Shown here: one piece after another, positions 35,703-44,822 of the stretch
Layout: each line of letters starts with the position of its first letter
Numbering within the stretch: position 1 is the stretch's first letter
Assembly (NCBI GenBank): GCA_021847605.1
Contig: JAJZQN010000003.1
Location: 1-64,000 of the forward strand
Length of the DNA stretch: 64,000 nucleotides
From: Pseudomonadota bacterium
GTDB taxonomy: Bacteria; Pseudomonadota; Alphaproteobacteria; Sphingomonadales; Sphingomonadaceae
Direction of reading: 5' to 3'
The notes under the pieces: model-generated
What the model saw: the letters and a program-made list of their open reading frames with translations, nothing else
Databases searched by the model: none
What the model was told of the DNA's origin: nothing
Translations under genes and position numbers: made by a program

Positions 35703-37181
35703 ATGCCTTCTTTGACCGCCGTTACGGGTTGGAGCATGGCCGGCATCGCGGCGATCGGCGCTGCGGTGGCGGGCGACCTGCCGTCCCACATGCCCAATGC
35801 CGGGACGCCAGCCAGCCAGATGATCCCGGAAGATGATATGGGCCGTACCAAGCCCATGGAACTGCCCAAGGATGTGGAGGAAAAACTGGCCGGTATCGAT
35901 CCGGCACAGGTCGCCTTCCTCAAGAGCGGCGTCACCGGGCGCTATGTGGAAAAGGATAAGCTGTTCGAACGCATTCGTACCGGCAAGCCCGAAGAGACGA
36001 AGGCCTATATCGCCGCGATGCAGGCGCTGCATGAACAGGTGGAGTTCAAGGCTGGTCGCGATGTCGCTTCCATTCCGCTCGACACCCGGTCGCCCTGGTT
36101 CAATGCGTGGAAGGCGAAGCGTCCCGGTTCGCTCGATCCCCGGCGCGATCCCGGCCCGGTGGAACTGAGCCGCTATGTCGGCGGCTGGGGTGGGGGCTTT
36201 GCCACCTTTGCGGGTGCGCCCGTCGCGCTGACACCGGAAGACCTGAAGGCGGGCAAGGTCGATGTCGCGATCGTGGGCGCTCCGCTCGACATGGGATCGG
36301 GCTGGCGCAATGCGATCGACGGGCCGCGTGCGCTGCGCATGACCGGCGGGGCGGCCGGCAACGATATGTATTCGATGATCAGCCCCAATGGCGCGCTCAA
36401 GATCGTCGATTATGGCGACATCGCCATCGATCAGAATTCGACCGAACGCAGCGTCGATCATGTCCGCGACATGGTGGGTGAAATCGCCCGCACCGGAGCC
36501 ATCCCCATCGTCATCGGCGGCGATCACAGCCTGGAATATCCCAATGTCGCGGCGGCAGCCGATGTGCATGGCAAGGGCAATGTCAGCGTCATCCATTTCG
36601 ACAGCCATTACGACATTGGTCGTGGCCGCGTTCACCTGCTCGACCATGGCCAGCCGGTCTATCGCGTCATTTCCGAAGGGCATGTGAAGGGCAGCGACTA
36701 TATTCAGGTCGGCCTGCGTGCGCGTGGTCCCGATCTCGAAACCTTCGGCTGGATGCGCAACAAGGGCATGCGCTATCACACCATGGTCGAAGTCGAGAAA
36801 TGGGGCTGGGACAAGGTGATGGCCCGCGCGCTCAAGGAAGCGCGGGAAAATAGCAAGAAACTGTGGATCAGCTTCGACGTCGATGTTCTCGATCCCGCCT
36901 TCATGCCCGGCACCGGCACGCCGGTCCCCGGCGGCCTCACCATGCGGGAGGCGCAGCCGATCATGCGCAACCTGTGTGCGCAGAACGATATTGCCGGCAT
37001 CGATATCGTCGAAGTCGCGCCCTATCTCGACACCAGTTACAAGACCGCGCTCAACAGCAATTTCCTGCTGAACGCCTGTCTCGCGGGTATCGCAATGCAC
37101 AAGAAGGGGCTGAAGCCCGGCTATTTGAACCCTGTCTCGGTCGATCACGGCCTTGATAATTATTATGGGAAGAAGAACTGA
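35703..37181 (+). CDS. Arginase-family ureohydrolase, copy 2 (first of tandem triad)
   Basis: 492 aa; start at 35703 preceded by GGAG. The ureohydrolase domain has all expected metal ligands: H275 in GGDHS, D300, H302 and D304 in DSHYD, D392 and D394 in SFDVDVLDP. The N-terminus reads MPSLTAVTGWSMAGIAAIGAAVAG: hydrophobic but without the usual positive charges of a Sec or Tat signal. Copy 4 has the same TGWSMA start. It shares long identical segments with copy 4 (for instance DSHYD and HGKGNVSV surroundings). The stop shares a base with the copy 3 start. Substrate unknown. Confidence 0.88.
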   Translation: MPSLTAVTGWSMAGIAAIGAAVAGDLPSHMPNAGTPASQMIPEDDMGRTKPMELPKDVEEKLAGIDPAQVAFLKSGVTGRYVEKDKLFERIRTGKPEETKAYIAAMQALHEQVEFKAGRDVASIPLDTRSPWFNAWKAKRPGSLDPRRDPGPVELSRYVGGWGGGFATFAGAPVALTPEDLKAGKVDVAIVGAPLDMGSGWRNAIDGPRALRMTGGAAGNDMYSMISPNGALKIVDYGDIAIDQNSTERSVDHVRDMVGEIARTGAIPIVIGGDHSLEYPNVAAAADVHGKGNVSVIHFDSHYDIGRGRVHLLDHGQPVYRVISEGHVKGSDYIQVGLRARGPDLETFGWMRNKGMRYHTMVEVEKWGWDKVMARALKEARENSKKLWISFDVDVLDPAFMPGTGTPVPGGLTMREAQPIMRNLCAQNDIAGIDIVEVAPYLDTSYKTALNSNFLLNACLAGIAMHKKGLKPGYLNPVSVDHGLDNYYGKKN

Positions 37182-38533
37182 TGGCACGCACCACCCTGCT
37201 GGCGCGTAGCGCCGCTCTCGCCCTTGTCCTTGCGATGTCGGGCGGCGTTGCCCTCGCGCAGGACGCCGATCCGCTGGCGACCCTTTCGCCCGATAAAAAG
37301 GCGTTCCTGTCCGATCCCGCCATGCTGGAACGGTTCGGCCTGACGCCTGAGAAGCTGAAGGTCGCTCTTGCAGGCCGTTCCGCCGCCGATGTCGACGCCT
37401 ATGCAACCGGCCTGATGGCGGTGGTGGAGGACAGCAAGTTCAAGGCAGGCCGCGATCCGTCCGAAATCGCCCTTAATCCGCAGGCGCGTGGCTGGAACGC
37501 AGGCACTACCCTGCGGCCCAAGATGTTCGACAAGTTGAAGCGTGACGATGGTCCGTTCAGCCTCAAACGCTATATGTTCCAGAAGGGCGCCGTCGCTACC
37601 TTCGCCGACGCGCCTGTCGCCATCCGCAAGGAAGATCTGGTCGCGGGCAAGGTGGAGGTCGCCTTTGTCGGCGTGCCGCTCGATTTCTCGTCGGGCTGGC
37701 GCGATGCCAAGCATGCGCCCTCGGCGCTGCGCAATATGGACGGGCTGGTCGGTCCCGACGCTGATGGCGGTATCGATCCGGGTCTTGTCCTCTCGATCGC
37801 CGATTATGGCGATCTGACGCCGGACTATATGGCGCCCGACCGGGGGCTGGATCATATCCGTGCGATGGTCGCCGAAATGGCGAGCGTGGGCACCATTCCC
37901 TTCGTCGTGGGCGGCGATCACACGCTGATGTTCCCCGATGTGGCGGCGATGGTCGACACCTATGGCGCGGGCAAGGTTGCGCTGGTGCAGTTCGATGCCC
38001 ATGCGGATGCGGAGCTGGACGGCGATCATATGATCTCCGACAATCAGACGCTGACCCGCCTGTTGCAGGCCAATCTTCTGCGGGGCAGCGACGTGACGCT
38101 GGTCGGCCTGCATGGCCGTGACGCCGGTCCCGCCACGCAAAAGCGGCTGAGCGATGCCGGCGCAAAGCTGGTGTTGACCGGTGCCATTCAGGACAAGGGC
38201 TGGCAGTCGGTGACGAAGGATCTGATCGCAGGTCTCAAGAAGGGGCCGGAGAATGTCTTCGTCTCCTTCGACATGAGCGTCCTCGATCCCGGCGACGCAC
38301 CTGCGTCGGGTCGTCCGGTTCCCGGTGGCCTATCCATGCGCGAAGCCATTCCCATGGTCCGTCAGCTCTGCTCGGAAACCAAGGTAGTGGGCTTCGACCT
38401 GCTCGACACCGCGCCGATCCTGGACCCGACCTATGTCACGCGGATGAGCGCCAATTACATCCTGCACGCCTGCCTCAGCGGCATCGCCATGCGCAAGACC
38501 GGCGCAAAGCCGGTTCAAACGGCCAAGCGCTGA
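37181..38533 (+). CDS. Arginase-family paralogue lacking one metal-ligand Asp, copy 3
   Basis: 450 aa, with a clear Sec signal peptide (LLARSAALALVLAMSGGVALAQ). The fold is retained: H247 in GGDHT, D272, H274 and D276 in DAHAD, D364 in SFDMS. However, position 366, an Asp metal ligand in the other three copies, is Ser (SFDMSVLDP). Arginases normally need both Asp residues to bind the metal pair, so this copy is likely weak or inactive, or uses a different metal site. It is encoded between two intact copies with tight overlap, so it may form a mixed oligomer with them, or bring them out of the cell (inference). Confidence 0.85.
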   Translation: MARTTLLARSAALALVLAMSGGVALAQDADPLATLSPDKKAFLSDPAMLERFGLTPEKLKVALAGRSAADVDAYATGLMAVVEDSKFKAGRDPSEIALNPQARGWNAGTTLRPKMFDKLKRDDGPFSLKRYMFQKGAVATFADAPVAIRKEDLVAGKVEVAFVGVPLDFSSGWRDAKHAPSALRNMDGLVGPDADGGIDPGLVLSIADYGDLTPDYMAPDRGLDHIRAMVAEMASVGTIPFVVGGDHTLMFPDVAAMVDTYGAGKVALVQFDAHADAELDGDHMISDNQTLTRLLQANLLRGSDVTLVGLHGRDAGPATQKRLSDAGAKLVLTGAIQDKGWQSVTKDLIAGLKKGPENVFVSFDMSVLDPGDAPASGRPVPGGLSMREAIPMVRQLCSETKVVGFDLLDTAPILDPTYVTRMSANYILHACLSGIAMRKTGAKPVQTAKR

Positions 38534-38557
38534 CATCAATCAGAGGGGAGGGCGTTC

Positions 38558-40030
38558 ATGCCATCGATCAATGCGATAACCGGGTGGAGCATGGCCGCGG
38601 CAGCGGCCGCCGCGTCCGTGGTTGCGGGCAATGGTTTTGACACGCCCAACCCACCGCAGCCCCTGCCGCAGGAAGATATCATGGGCGAACCCAAGCCCAT
38701 GGAGATTCCCGCCGACGTCATGGCCAAACTGTCCGGCATCGCACCCGAAAAGGTCGCCCTGATCAAGGAAGGACGCACCGGCCGTTATGTCGAAAAGGAC
38801 GTGCTGTTCGATCGTATCCGCACGCTCCCCTCTGCCGATCTGGTAGCCTATATCGACGCGATCGCCGCCCTGCATGCGCAGGTGGAATATCAGGAAGGTC
38901 GTGACGCTAAGACGATCCCGCTCGATACCCGTTCCGCCTGGTTCAATGCCTGGAAGGCGAAGCGCCCGCTCACCATGGACCCAAAGCGTGATGCAGGCCC
39001 GATGGACCTTGGTCGTTACATCGGTGGCCGTCGCGGCGGCTTCGCGACCTTTGCCGGGGCGCCCGTCGCCATGACGCCCGAAGACCTCAAGGCCGGCAAG
39101 ATCGACGTTGCCATCGTCGGCGCCCCGCTCGATATGGGGTCAGGCTGGCGCAACGCTATCGACGGGCCGCGCGCGCTGCGCATGACGGGCGGCGCGGGCG
39201 GCAATGACATGTATTCGATGATCAACCCCGGCTCCGTGCTGGAAATCGCCGACTATGGCGACATCGCCATCGATCAGAACAGCACCGAGCGCTCGGTCGC
39301 TCATGTCCGGGACATGGTGCGCGAAATCGCCCAGACCGGGGCCATCCCCATCGTCATCGGGGGCGACCACAGCCTGGAATATCCCAATGTCGCGGCGGCG
39401 GCGGACGTGCATGGCAAGGGCAATGTCAGCGTCGTCCATTTCGACAGCCATTATGATGTCGGCCGCAACGGCGTCCACTGGATCACCCATGGATCGCCGG
39501 TCTACCGCGTCCTGCATGAAGGGCATGTGCGGCCGCAGGATTATATCCAGGTCGGCTTGCGCGCGCGCGGTCCCGACCTCGAAACCTTCGGCTGGATGCG
39601 CAACAAGGGCATGCGGTACCACACCATGGTCGAAGTGGAGAAGCATGGCTGGGACAAGGTGATGGAACGCGCCATCGCCGAAGCGCGTCAGAACGCCAAA
39701 AAGCTGTGGATCAGTTTCGACGTCGACGTTCTCGATCCCGCCTTCATGCCCGGCACCGGCACGCCCGTTCCCGGTGGCCTCACCATGCGAGAGGCTCAGC
39801 CGATCATGCGCCGCCTGTGCGCGGAAAACGACATTGCCGGCATCGATATCGTCGAAGTCGCGCCCTATCTCGACACCAGTTACAAGACGGCGCTCAACAG
39901 CAATTATCTGCTCAACGCCTGCCTGACCGGCATCGCCATGCGCAAGAAGGGGCTGCCCCCGCGCTACTGGAATCCGGTGTCGTCCGAACATGGGCAGGAC
40001 GATTATTACGGGGAAAAGAAAAAATCCTGA
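38558..40030 (+). CDS. Arginase-family ureohydrolase, copy 4 (third of tandem triad)
   Basis: 490 aa; start after GGGGAGG. It is very similar to copy 2 along its whole length. Metal ligands intact: H271, D296, H298, D300, D388 and D390. The N-terminus MPSINAITGWSMAAAAAAASVVAG matches copy 2 and again lacks basic residues, so export is uncertain. The C-terminal tail ends in a YYGEKK-like sequence also seen in copies 1 and 2. It lies 24 bases after copy 3 and 133 bases before the amine dehydrogenase operon. Confidence 0.88.
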   Translation: MPSINAITGWSMAAAAAAASVVAGNGFDTPNPPQPLPQEDIMGEPKPMEIPADVMAKLSGIAPEKVALIKEGRTGRYVEKDVLFDRIRTLPSADLVAYIDAIAALHAQVEYQEGRDAKTIPLDTRSAWFNAWKAKRPLTMDPKRDAGPMDLGRYIGGRRGGFATFAGAPVAMTPEDLKAGKIDVAIVGAPLDMGSGWRNAIDGPRALRMTGGAGGNDMYSMINPGSVLEIADYGDIAIDQNSTERSVAHVRDMVREIAQTGAIPIVIGGDHSLEYPNVAAAADVHGKGNVSVVHFDSHYDVGRNGVHWITHGSPVYRVLHEGHVRPQDYIQVGLRARGPDLETFGWMRNKGMRYHTMVEVEKHGWDKVMERAIAEARQNAKKLWISFDVDVLDPAFMPGTGTPVPGGLTMREAQPIMRRLCAENDIAGIDIVEVAPYLDTSYKTALNSNYLLNACLTGIAMRKKGLPPRYWNPVSSEHGQDDYYGEKKKS

Positions 40031-40066
40031 CGTTCGTCCAGTTTTCTATGGCGGATTATCATAGGG

Positions 40067-40084
40067 CTATACGTTATTTGGGCA
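40067..40084. promoter_or_regulatory. Weak motif-like site before qhpA
   Basis: CTATACGTTATTTGGGCA resembles the right-arm form CTACGTCAAATACCCC only loosely. It lies 80 bases before the qhpA start in a 133-base gap with nothing else obvious. Confidence 0.25.
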
Positions 40085-40163
40085 ATGGCGCCGTTCGAGC
40101 GCCTGTCTAGGCTATCATTGCGCCCAGATCATATAGGTCGGGCGGCCAAGGGGGACATTCAGG

Positions 40164-41891
40164 GTGAAGCGGGTTCCGATTACGAAATTCGGGTTGCTGG
40201 CGCTGTTTTCGGCATCGGTCGTGTTCGCGCAGGCGGATGGCGGGCCGGACGGCGCAACCATGAAGGAAAGCGAACCGGGCATCCCGGTCGCCGATCCGCT
40301 GGTGAAGGAAAAATGCGGCAGCTGCCACACCGCCGATGGCAAGGGCAATCTGTCCCGCATCAGCTGGGTCCGCACCACGCCGGAAGGCTGGGCGCAGGCG
40401 ATCAAGCGTATGGTGCGCCTCAACGGCCTTGATATCACCCCCGAAGAAAGCCGGACCATCGTCAAGTCGCTGGCCTCGTCGCATGGCCTCGCGCCTGAAG
40501 AAGCCAAGACGGTCATGTATCTGCCCGAAAAGCGGATCATCGACGAAACGATCATTCCTAACGAGACGATGCATGGCGCCTGTGCCAGCTGCCACGCCTA
40601 TGCGCAGCCCATGTCGTGGCGCCGGTCGAAACTGGAATGGCAGAATCTCGAAAATCTGCACGTCGCCCTTTATTCGCAGGCCGACGCCCAATATCGCCGC
40701 CCGGCCGAAGATGCTGAACAGCCCGCCGGCCGCGATCCCAAGGACAAGCTGACTCGCGGCGAATATGCGCTGACCTATCTGCCCAAGGTCGCGGGCCTGC
40801 ATACCCCCGAATGGGCGGCCTGGAGCGCGCGTCAGAAAACGCCGCGTCTGGCTGGCGAATGGCTGGTCGTCGCATCCGTGCCGGGGCAGGGGCGCTTCGT
40901 TGGCGAATATAGCGTCAAGCCCGGCAAGGCTGCTGACGAATTCGTGACCAGCACCACGCTGCGTCCGCTGGCGGGCGGCGCTGCGATGACCCGCACCGGC
41001 ACCGGCATCATCTATGCCGGCTATAGCTGGCGTGGTTCGTCCAAGGGCGCGACGGCTGCGAAGCCGGATGACATGGGCAGCGCAGCCCGCGAAACCATGT
41101 GGTTCGCCCCCGATCAGCAAAGCGCCATGGGCCGCTGGTTCTGGGGCGAGTATCAGGAATTCGGCTATGATGTGAAACTGGTGCGCGCCACCGCCGCGCC
41201 CGCCATTCTCGCCGTCACGCCCGGCCCGGTAAAGGCCGGGACGAAGGGGACGCAATTCCACATTCTCGGCCATAATCTGCCAGCCTCGCTCACGCCCGCC
41301 GACATCGACCTTGGCATGGGTGTCACCGCCACGAAGATCCTGTCCGCCAGCCCGACCGAGTTGGTCGTGACGGCGGACGTGACGCCTGCTGCAACCGCCG
41401 GTCAGCGCGACGTCGCCATTGCTGGAGCGGTTCTGGAAAAGGCATTCCCGGTCTATCGCAACATCGATTTCATCAAAGCGACACCGGAAACCGCGCTGGC
41501 CCGCCTCGGCGGCATCAAATTCGCCAAGGGCTATCAGCAGTTCGAGGCGATCGGCTATGACAATGGCCTCGATGGAAAGCCCAACACCGGCGACGACGTC
41601 GCGCTCGGCCCGATCGATGCCACCTGGTCGATGCAGGAATTCATGTCGGTCTATTATGATGATGACACCAAATATGTCGGCGCGCTTAGCCCCAGCGCCT
41701 TCTTCACCCCGGCGGAGGAGGGGCCGAACCCGGCCCGTCGCTTCGGTCGCAACAATTATGGCGAAGTATGGGCCGTCGCCACGGCGAAGAATGCGAAGGA
41801 CAAGTTCGGCAAGCCGCTGAGCGCCCGCGCCTATCTCGTCGTCACCGTCCCCATGTATCAGCGCTGGGATCAGCCGGAGGTGTCGCGATGA
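40164..41891 (+). CDS. qhpA: Quinohemoprotein amine dehydrogenase alpha subunit (diheme)
   Basis: 575 aa from a GTG at 40164 after a GGGGG site. A signal peptide (KFGLLALFSASVVFA) exports it. The N-terminal part carries two c-type heme sites, CGSCH at 51-55 and CASCH at 140-144; the remainder is the multi-domain beta-rich region of the alpha subunit. QHNDH oxidises primary amines to aldehydes in the periplasm and passes electrons through these hemes to a soluble carrier. The gene starts the qhp operon and overlaps the maturase gene by four bases (ATGA). Confidence 0.95.
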   Translation: MKRVPITKFGLLALFSASVVFAQADGGPDGATMKESEPGIPVADPLVKEKCGSCHTADGKGNLSRISWVRTTPEGWAQAIKRMVRLNGLDITPEESRTIVKSLASSHGLAPEEAKTVMYLPEKRIIDETIIPNETMHGACASCHAYAQPMSWRRSKLEWQNLENLHVALYSQADAQYRRPAEDAEQPAGRDPKDKLTRGEYALTYLPKVAGLHTPEWAAWSARQKTPRLAGEWLVVASVPGQGRFVGEYSVKPGKAADEFVTSTTLRPLAGGAAMTRTGTGIIYAGYSWRGSSKGATAAKPDDMGSAARETMWFAPDQQSAMGRWFWGEYQEFGYDVKLVRATAAPAILAVTPGPVKAGTKGTQFHILGHNLPASLTPADIDLGMGVTATKILSASPTELVVTADVTPAATAGQRDVAIAGAVLEKAFPVYRNIDFIKATPETALARLGGIKFAKGYQQFEAIGYDNGLDGKPNTGDDVALGPIDATWSMQEFMSVYYDDDTKYVGALSPSAFFTPAEEGPNPARRFGRNNYGEVWAVATAKNAKDKFGKPLSARAYLVVTVPMYQRWDQPEVSR

Positions 41892-43342
41892 CCGTCATGC
41901 AGGCGCCCAGCTATCGCCGCGCCGAATATCATGGCTTCGATGCGGGCGGCAGCGACTTCATCTATCTGGTCAGCGCCGGCGCCATCTTCGAAATCGACGA
42001 AGATGTGCGCGCGGTCCTTGATCGGCTGGATGGGCAGGATCTGACCCACGCCGCACTGGTGCGCGAACTGGTGGCCGATGGCCGCGATCAGGCGGAGGCT
42101 GAGGGGTTGGTGCGCGAACTGCGCGCTGCGCGCCTGATCCACCTCGGCCATGGCGCGCCGCTGGCTGAAATGCCGCAGGCGCCACCCGCTGATTTCCCGC
42201 TTCAGGCGCTGGTGCTGAACGTCACCAATCAATGCAATCTCGCCTGCACCTATTGCTATGAATTTGGCGCGGACAAGATCGCGACCCCGTCCGGCAAGCC
42301 CAAATATATGACGCTGGACACCGCCAAGGCGTCGGTCGATCTGCTGATCAAGGAAGCGGTGGGGCGCAAGGCGGTTCACATCACCTTCTTCGGCGGCGAA
42401 ACGCTGATGAATTTCAAGCTACTGCGCGATGTGGTCAACTATGCCAATGAAGCGACGGCGGCAGCGGGGAAGGGGATTACCTACAGCCTGACCACCAATG
42501 CCACGCTGCTGACGCCGGACATCGTGACCTTCCTGTCCGACAACCGCATCGGCGTGACCGTGTCGATGGATGGTCCGCCCGAATTGCAGGACAAGCATCG
42601 CGTCTATAAAAATGGCAAGGGCAGCTATGCGGTCATCGAGCCGCGCCTGCGTACCCTGATCGCTCATCACAAGACCCGCGCCATCACCGCGCGCGTCACC
42701 CTGACGGAGGGCGTCACCGATGTCGTCCGCATCTTCCGTCATCTGAAGGAAGAACTGGGCTTTCATGAGGTCGGTTTCGCCCCGGTGACGACGGGAGAGG
42801 AACGCGCCTATTCGCTCGATGCCAATGGCATGGACAGCGTGCTGGCGCAGTTCAACCAACTGGCCGAGGAATGGCTGGAACATGCGCTGCGCGGGGAAAG
42901 CCATGGCTTCACCAATGTCAGCGAAACGATCAGCGAACTGATCTCGGGCGTCAATAAATCGCATCCCTGCGGTGCGGGCATGGGTTTGATGGGTGTGTCG
43001 CCCTCGGGCGACCTGTCGCCCTGTCATCGCTTCACCGATGCCGACACCCATGTCATGGGTCATGTCTCCACCGGCATCGATCGCGGTAAACAGGGCGATT
43101 TCCTGGAACGCGGCCATGTCGCGGCGAAATATGATTGCCAAAGCTGCTGGGCGCGGCCGCTCTGCGCGGGCGGGTGCCATCATGAGGCATTTGTCCGTTA
43201 TGGCGATACCGGCCATGCCAACCTCCATTATTGCGACTGGATACGGCAATGGACCGATACCTGTCTGCGCATCTACGGTGTCCTGTCGGTCAAAAATCCC
43301 GGCTTTCTCGAACGCTTCGCTGAACGAAAGGGTCTGTCATGA
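41888..43342 (+). CDS. qhpD: Radical SAM/SPASM maturase QhpD
   Basis: 484 aa. Forms the Cys-to-Asp/Glu thioether links in the gamma subunit. The radical SAM cluster motif C116-N-L-A-C120-T-Y-C123 is present, with an N-terminal region of about 100 residues typical of QhpD (peptide recognition). The C-terminal SPASM cysteines appear in CGAGMGL, PCHRF, CQSCWARPLCAGGC and the final HYC. The start at 41888 overlaps qhpA by four bases; a longer frame from 41768 runs inside qhpA and is discarded. Works in the cytosol before export. Confidence 0.96.
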   Translation: MTVMQAPSYRRAEYHGFDAGGSDFIYLVSAGAIFEIDEDVRAVLDRLDGQDLTHAALVRELVADGRDQAEAEGLVRELRAARLIHLGHGAPLAEMPQAPPADFPLQALVLNVTNQCNLACTYCYEFGADKIATPSGKPKYMTLDTAKASVDLLIKEAVGRKAVHITFFGGETLMNFKLLRDVVNYANEATAAAGKGITYSLTTNATLLTPDIVTFLSDNRIGVTVSMDGPPELQDKHRVYKNGKGSYAVIEPRLRTLIAHHKTRAITARVTLTEGVTDVVRIFRHLKEELGFHEVGFAPVTTGEERAYSLDANGMDSVLAQFNQLAEEWLEHALRGESHGFTNVSETISELISGVNKSHPCGAGMGLMGVSPSGDLSPCHRFTDADTHVMGHVSTGIDRGKQGDFLERGHVAAKYDCQSCWARPLCAGGCHHEAFVRYGDTGHANLHYCDWIRQWTDTCLRIYGVLSVKNPGFLERFAERKGLS

Positions 43343-43710
43343 AGCATCTTCGTGCCATCAATAAGAAGGCGCGCGCGATCGACGAAGCGGTGACGCAGAT
43401 CGAAGAGGTGGCGGCGGCGTCCGGCGCCTCGGCCGACGATCTCGCCGATGATGTCGTCGCGCTTCAGCAGCAGCCCCGGCCGCATGTGCCGATGGGCTGC
43501 ACCCTGTCCTTCTCGCCCGGCTGGGAAGTCGATGCGGGCGGCGGCACGGCGGGCCTGTGCCAGCCGGTCGAGCGCGACATCTATGACTGCTATGTCACCT
43601 GCTTCTGGCCCGTTCAGGTGCCGGACCATGTGAATTATTCGCCCGACTGGGCCAGCAACTGCGCCACCGCGACCAAGGACTGGCGTAACCTCGACCTCGT
43701 TTTCCCGTGA
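43339..43710 (+). CDS. qhpC: Quinohemoprotein amine dehydrogenase gamma subunit precursor
   Basis: 123 aa. Using the Paracoccus numbering, in which Cys7-Glu16, Cys27-Asp33 and Cys41-Asp49 form thioethers and Cys37-Trp43 forms the CTQ cofactor, each residue fits here with a constant offset of 47: C54-E63, C74-D80, C88-D96 and C84-W90. This near-perfect register strongly supports the assignment. The first 47 residues are a leader (KHLRAINKKARAIDE...) that the radical SAM enzyme recognises and QhpE may remove. It overlaps qhpD by four bases (ATGA) and the next gene by GTGA. Confidence 0.97.
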   Translation: MKHLRAINKKARAIDEAVTQIEEVAAASGASADDLADDVVALQQQPRPHVPMGCTLSFSPGWEVDAGGGTAGLCQPVERDIYDCYVTCFWPVQVPDHVNYSPDWASNCATATKDWRNLDLVFP

Positions 43711-44822
43711 GCCGCGCCATGCCGAAAATTCGCAATATTCTCGCCTCGGGTTTCGCTGCCGGTCTTGCCGCGCTCGCTGCCCTCCCGGCGCCTGCCGCCA
43801 CCCTGTTCATGGGGGTCTATCCCGACGAGTTGCTGGTCTTCGATGAAGGGTCGGCATCGGTCACGGGCAAGATCAAGCTGGACACGGGCCTGCCGACCTC
43901 CATGCTGCTGTCCGACGATGGCAAGCACATCTATACCAGCACCATCACCACCAGCGGGATCGAGGTGATCGACGTTGCCACGCGCAAGGTCGTCAACAAA
44001 TTCAGCCTGAACGATGGCGCCACCCGCTATCGTTTCTGGGGTGGGGCTGCGGACCCGACGGGGCGCTATTTCTACACGCTCATCACCCGCTTCGACAAGG
44101 AAATCGACAAGTACAAGGTCAGCAAGCCGATGTACGGCGTCATCGATCTCAAGCTGAAGAAGATCGTCCGCACCGGTGAGGTAGAAAAGGAAGATGAACG
44201 GTCGAGCGGCGGCTATCGCTCGGCCTATAAAGTATCGCCTGACGGCAAATATCTCTACATGTTCGGCGAGAAAGTGCTGATCCTCGATCTGGCCAGCCTC
44301 AAGGTCGTGGACCGTATCGATCTGGCCAAGCCCGAAGGCACCGGCCTTGAAAATGTCGGTTTTGGCGGGGCGATCGACAATGTTCGTACGCCCGGTCAGT
44401 TCGTGTCGCTGTTCAACGCATCCGACCCCTATATTCATAACAAGACCTTCGGTGTCGCCCGCTTCGACCTCAACAGCCGTCAGTTCGACTTCACACCTAT
44501 CGGTCCTGCGCCTGCGGGCATGGCGGGCCTGCAACTCACGCCGGACGGCAAACAGGCCTATACCGTCGTCACCAACGGCACGCTGGGGTCCAAACGCTGT
44601 GAATTCTGGCATATGGACATGACCACCAATGCGGTCGTGGACAAGGCGGAATTTCCCTGTCGCTCGCGCTTCCGCTTCGGCATGTCGCTGGATGGCAAGA
44701 AGCTGTATATCTATGGCGCCAGCTACGACATCGAAGTCTATGATGCCCAGACGCTGAAACTGGAAACCACCTGGGATCTGGGTAATGACGCCACTGGCGC
44801 AGGCCTGATCGCGGTGCCGTGA
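43707..44822 (+). CDS. qhpB: Quinohemoprotein amine dehydrogenase beta subunit
   Basis: 371 aa from a GTG overlapping the qhpC stop; an ATG at 43719 is the alternative. A signal peptide (ILASGFAAGLAALAALPAPAA) leads to a seven-bladed beta-propeller, visible as repeated strands such as LMGVYPDELLVFD, SLNDGATRYRFWGG, KVSPDGKYLYMF and AGLQLTPDGKQAYTV. The subunit houses part of the active-site pocket next to gamma. It is followed by qhpG with a four-base overlap. Confidence 0.95.
   Translation: MSRAMPKIRNILASGFAAGLAALAALPAPAATLFMGVYPDELLVFDEGSASVTGKIKLDTGLPTSMLLSDDGKHIYTSTITTSGIEVIDVATRKVVNKFSLNDGATRYRFWGGAADPTGRYFYTLITRFDKEIDKYKVSKPMYGVIDLKLKKIVRTGEVEKEDERSSGGYRSAYKVSPDGKYLYMFGEKVLILDLASLKVVDRIDLAKPEGTGLENVGFGGAIDNVRTPGQFVSLFNASDPYIHNKTFGVARFDLNSRQFDFTPIGPAPAGMAGLQLTPDGKQAYTVVTNGTLGSKRCEFWHMDMTTNAVVDKAEFPCRSRFRFGMSLDGKKLYIYGASYDIEVYDAQTLKLETTWDLGNDATGAGLIAVP

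Noticed and set aside
35610..37406. 598-codon open frame antisense to ureohydrolase copy 2
   Set aside because: Shadow of a gene with a full set of arginase-family motifs; no domain or ribosome site.
43339..43710. Ordinary RiPP (sactipeptide-like) precursor beside a radical SAM enzyme
   Set aside because: Every crosslink residue of the amine dehydrogenase gamma subunit aligns with constant offset and the alpha and beta subunits flank it.
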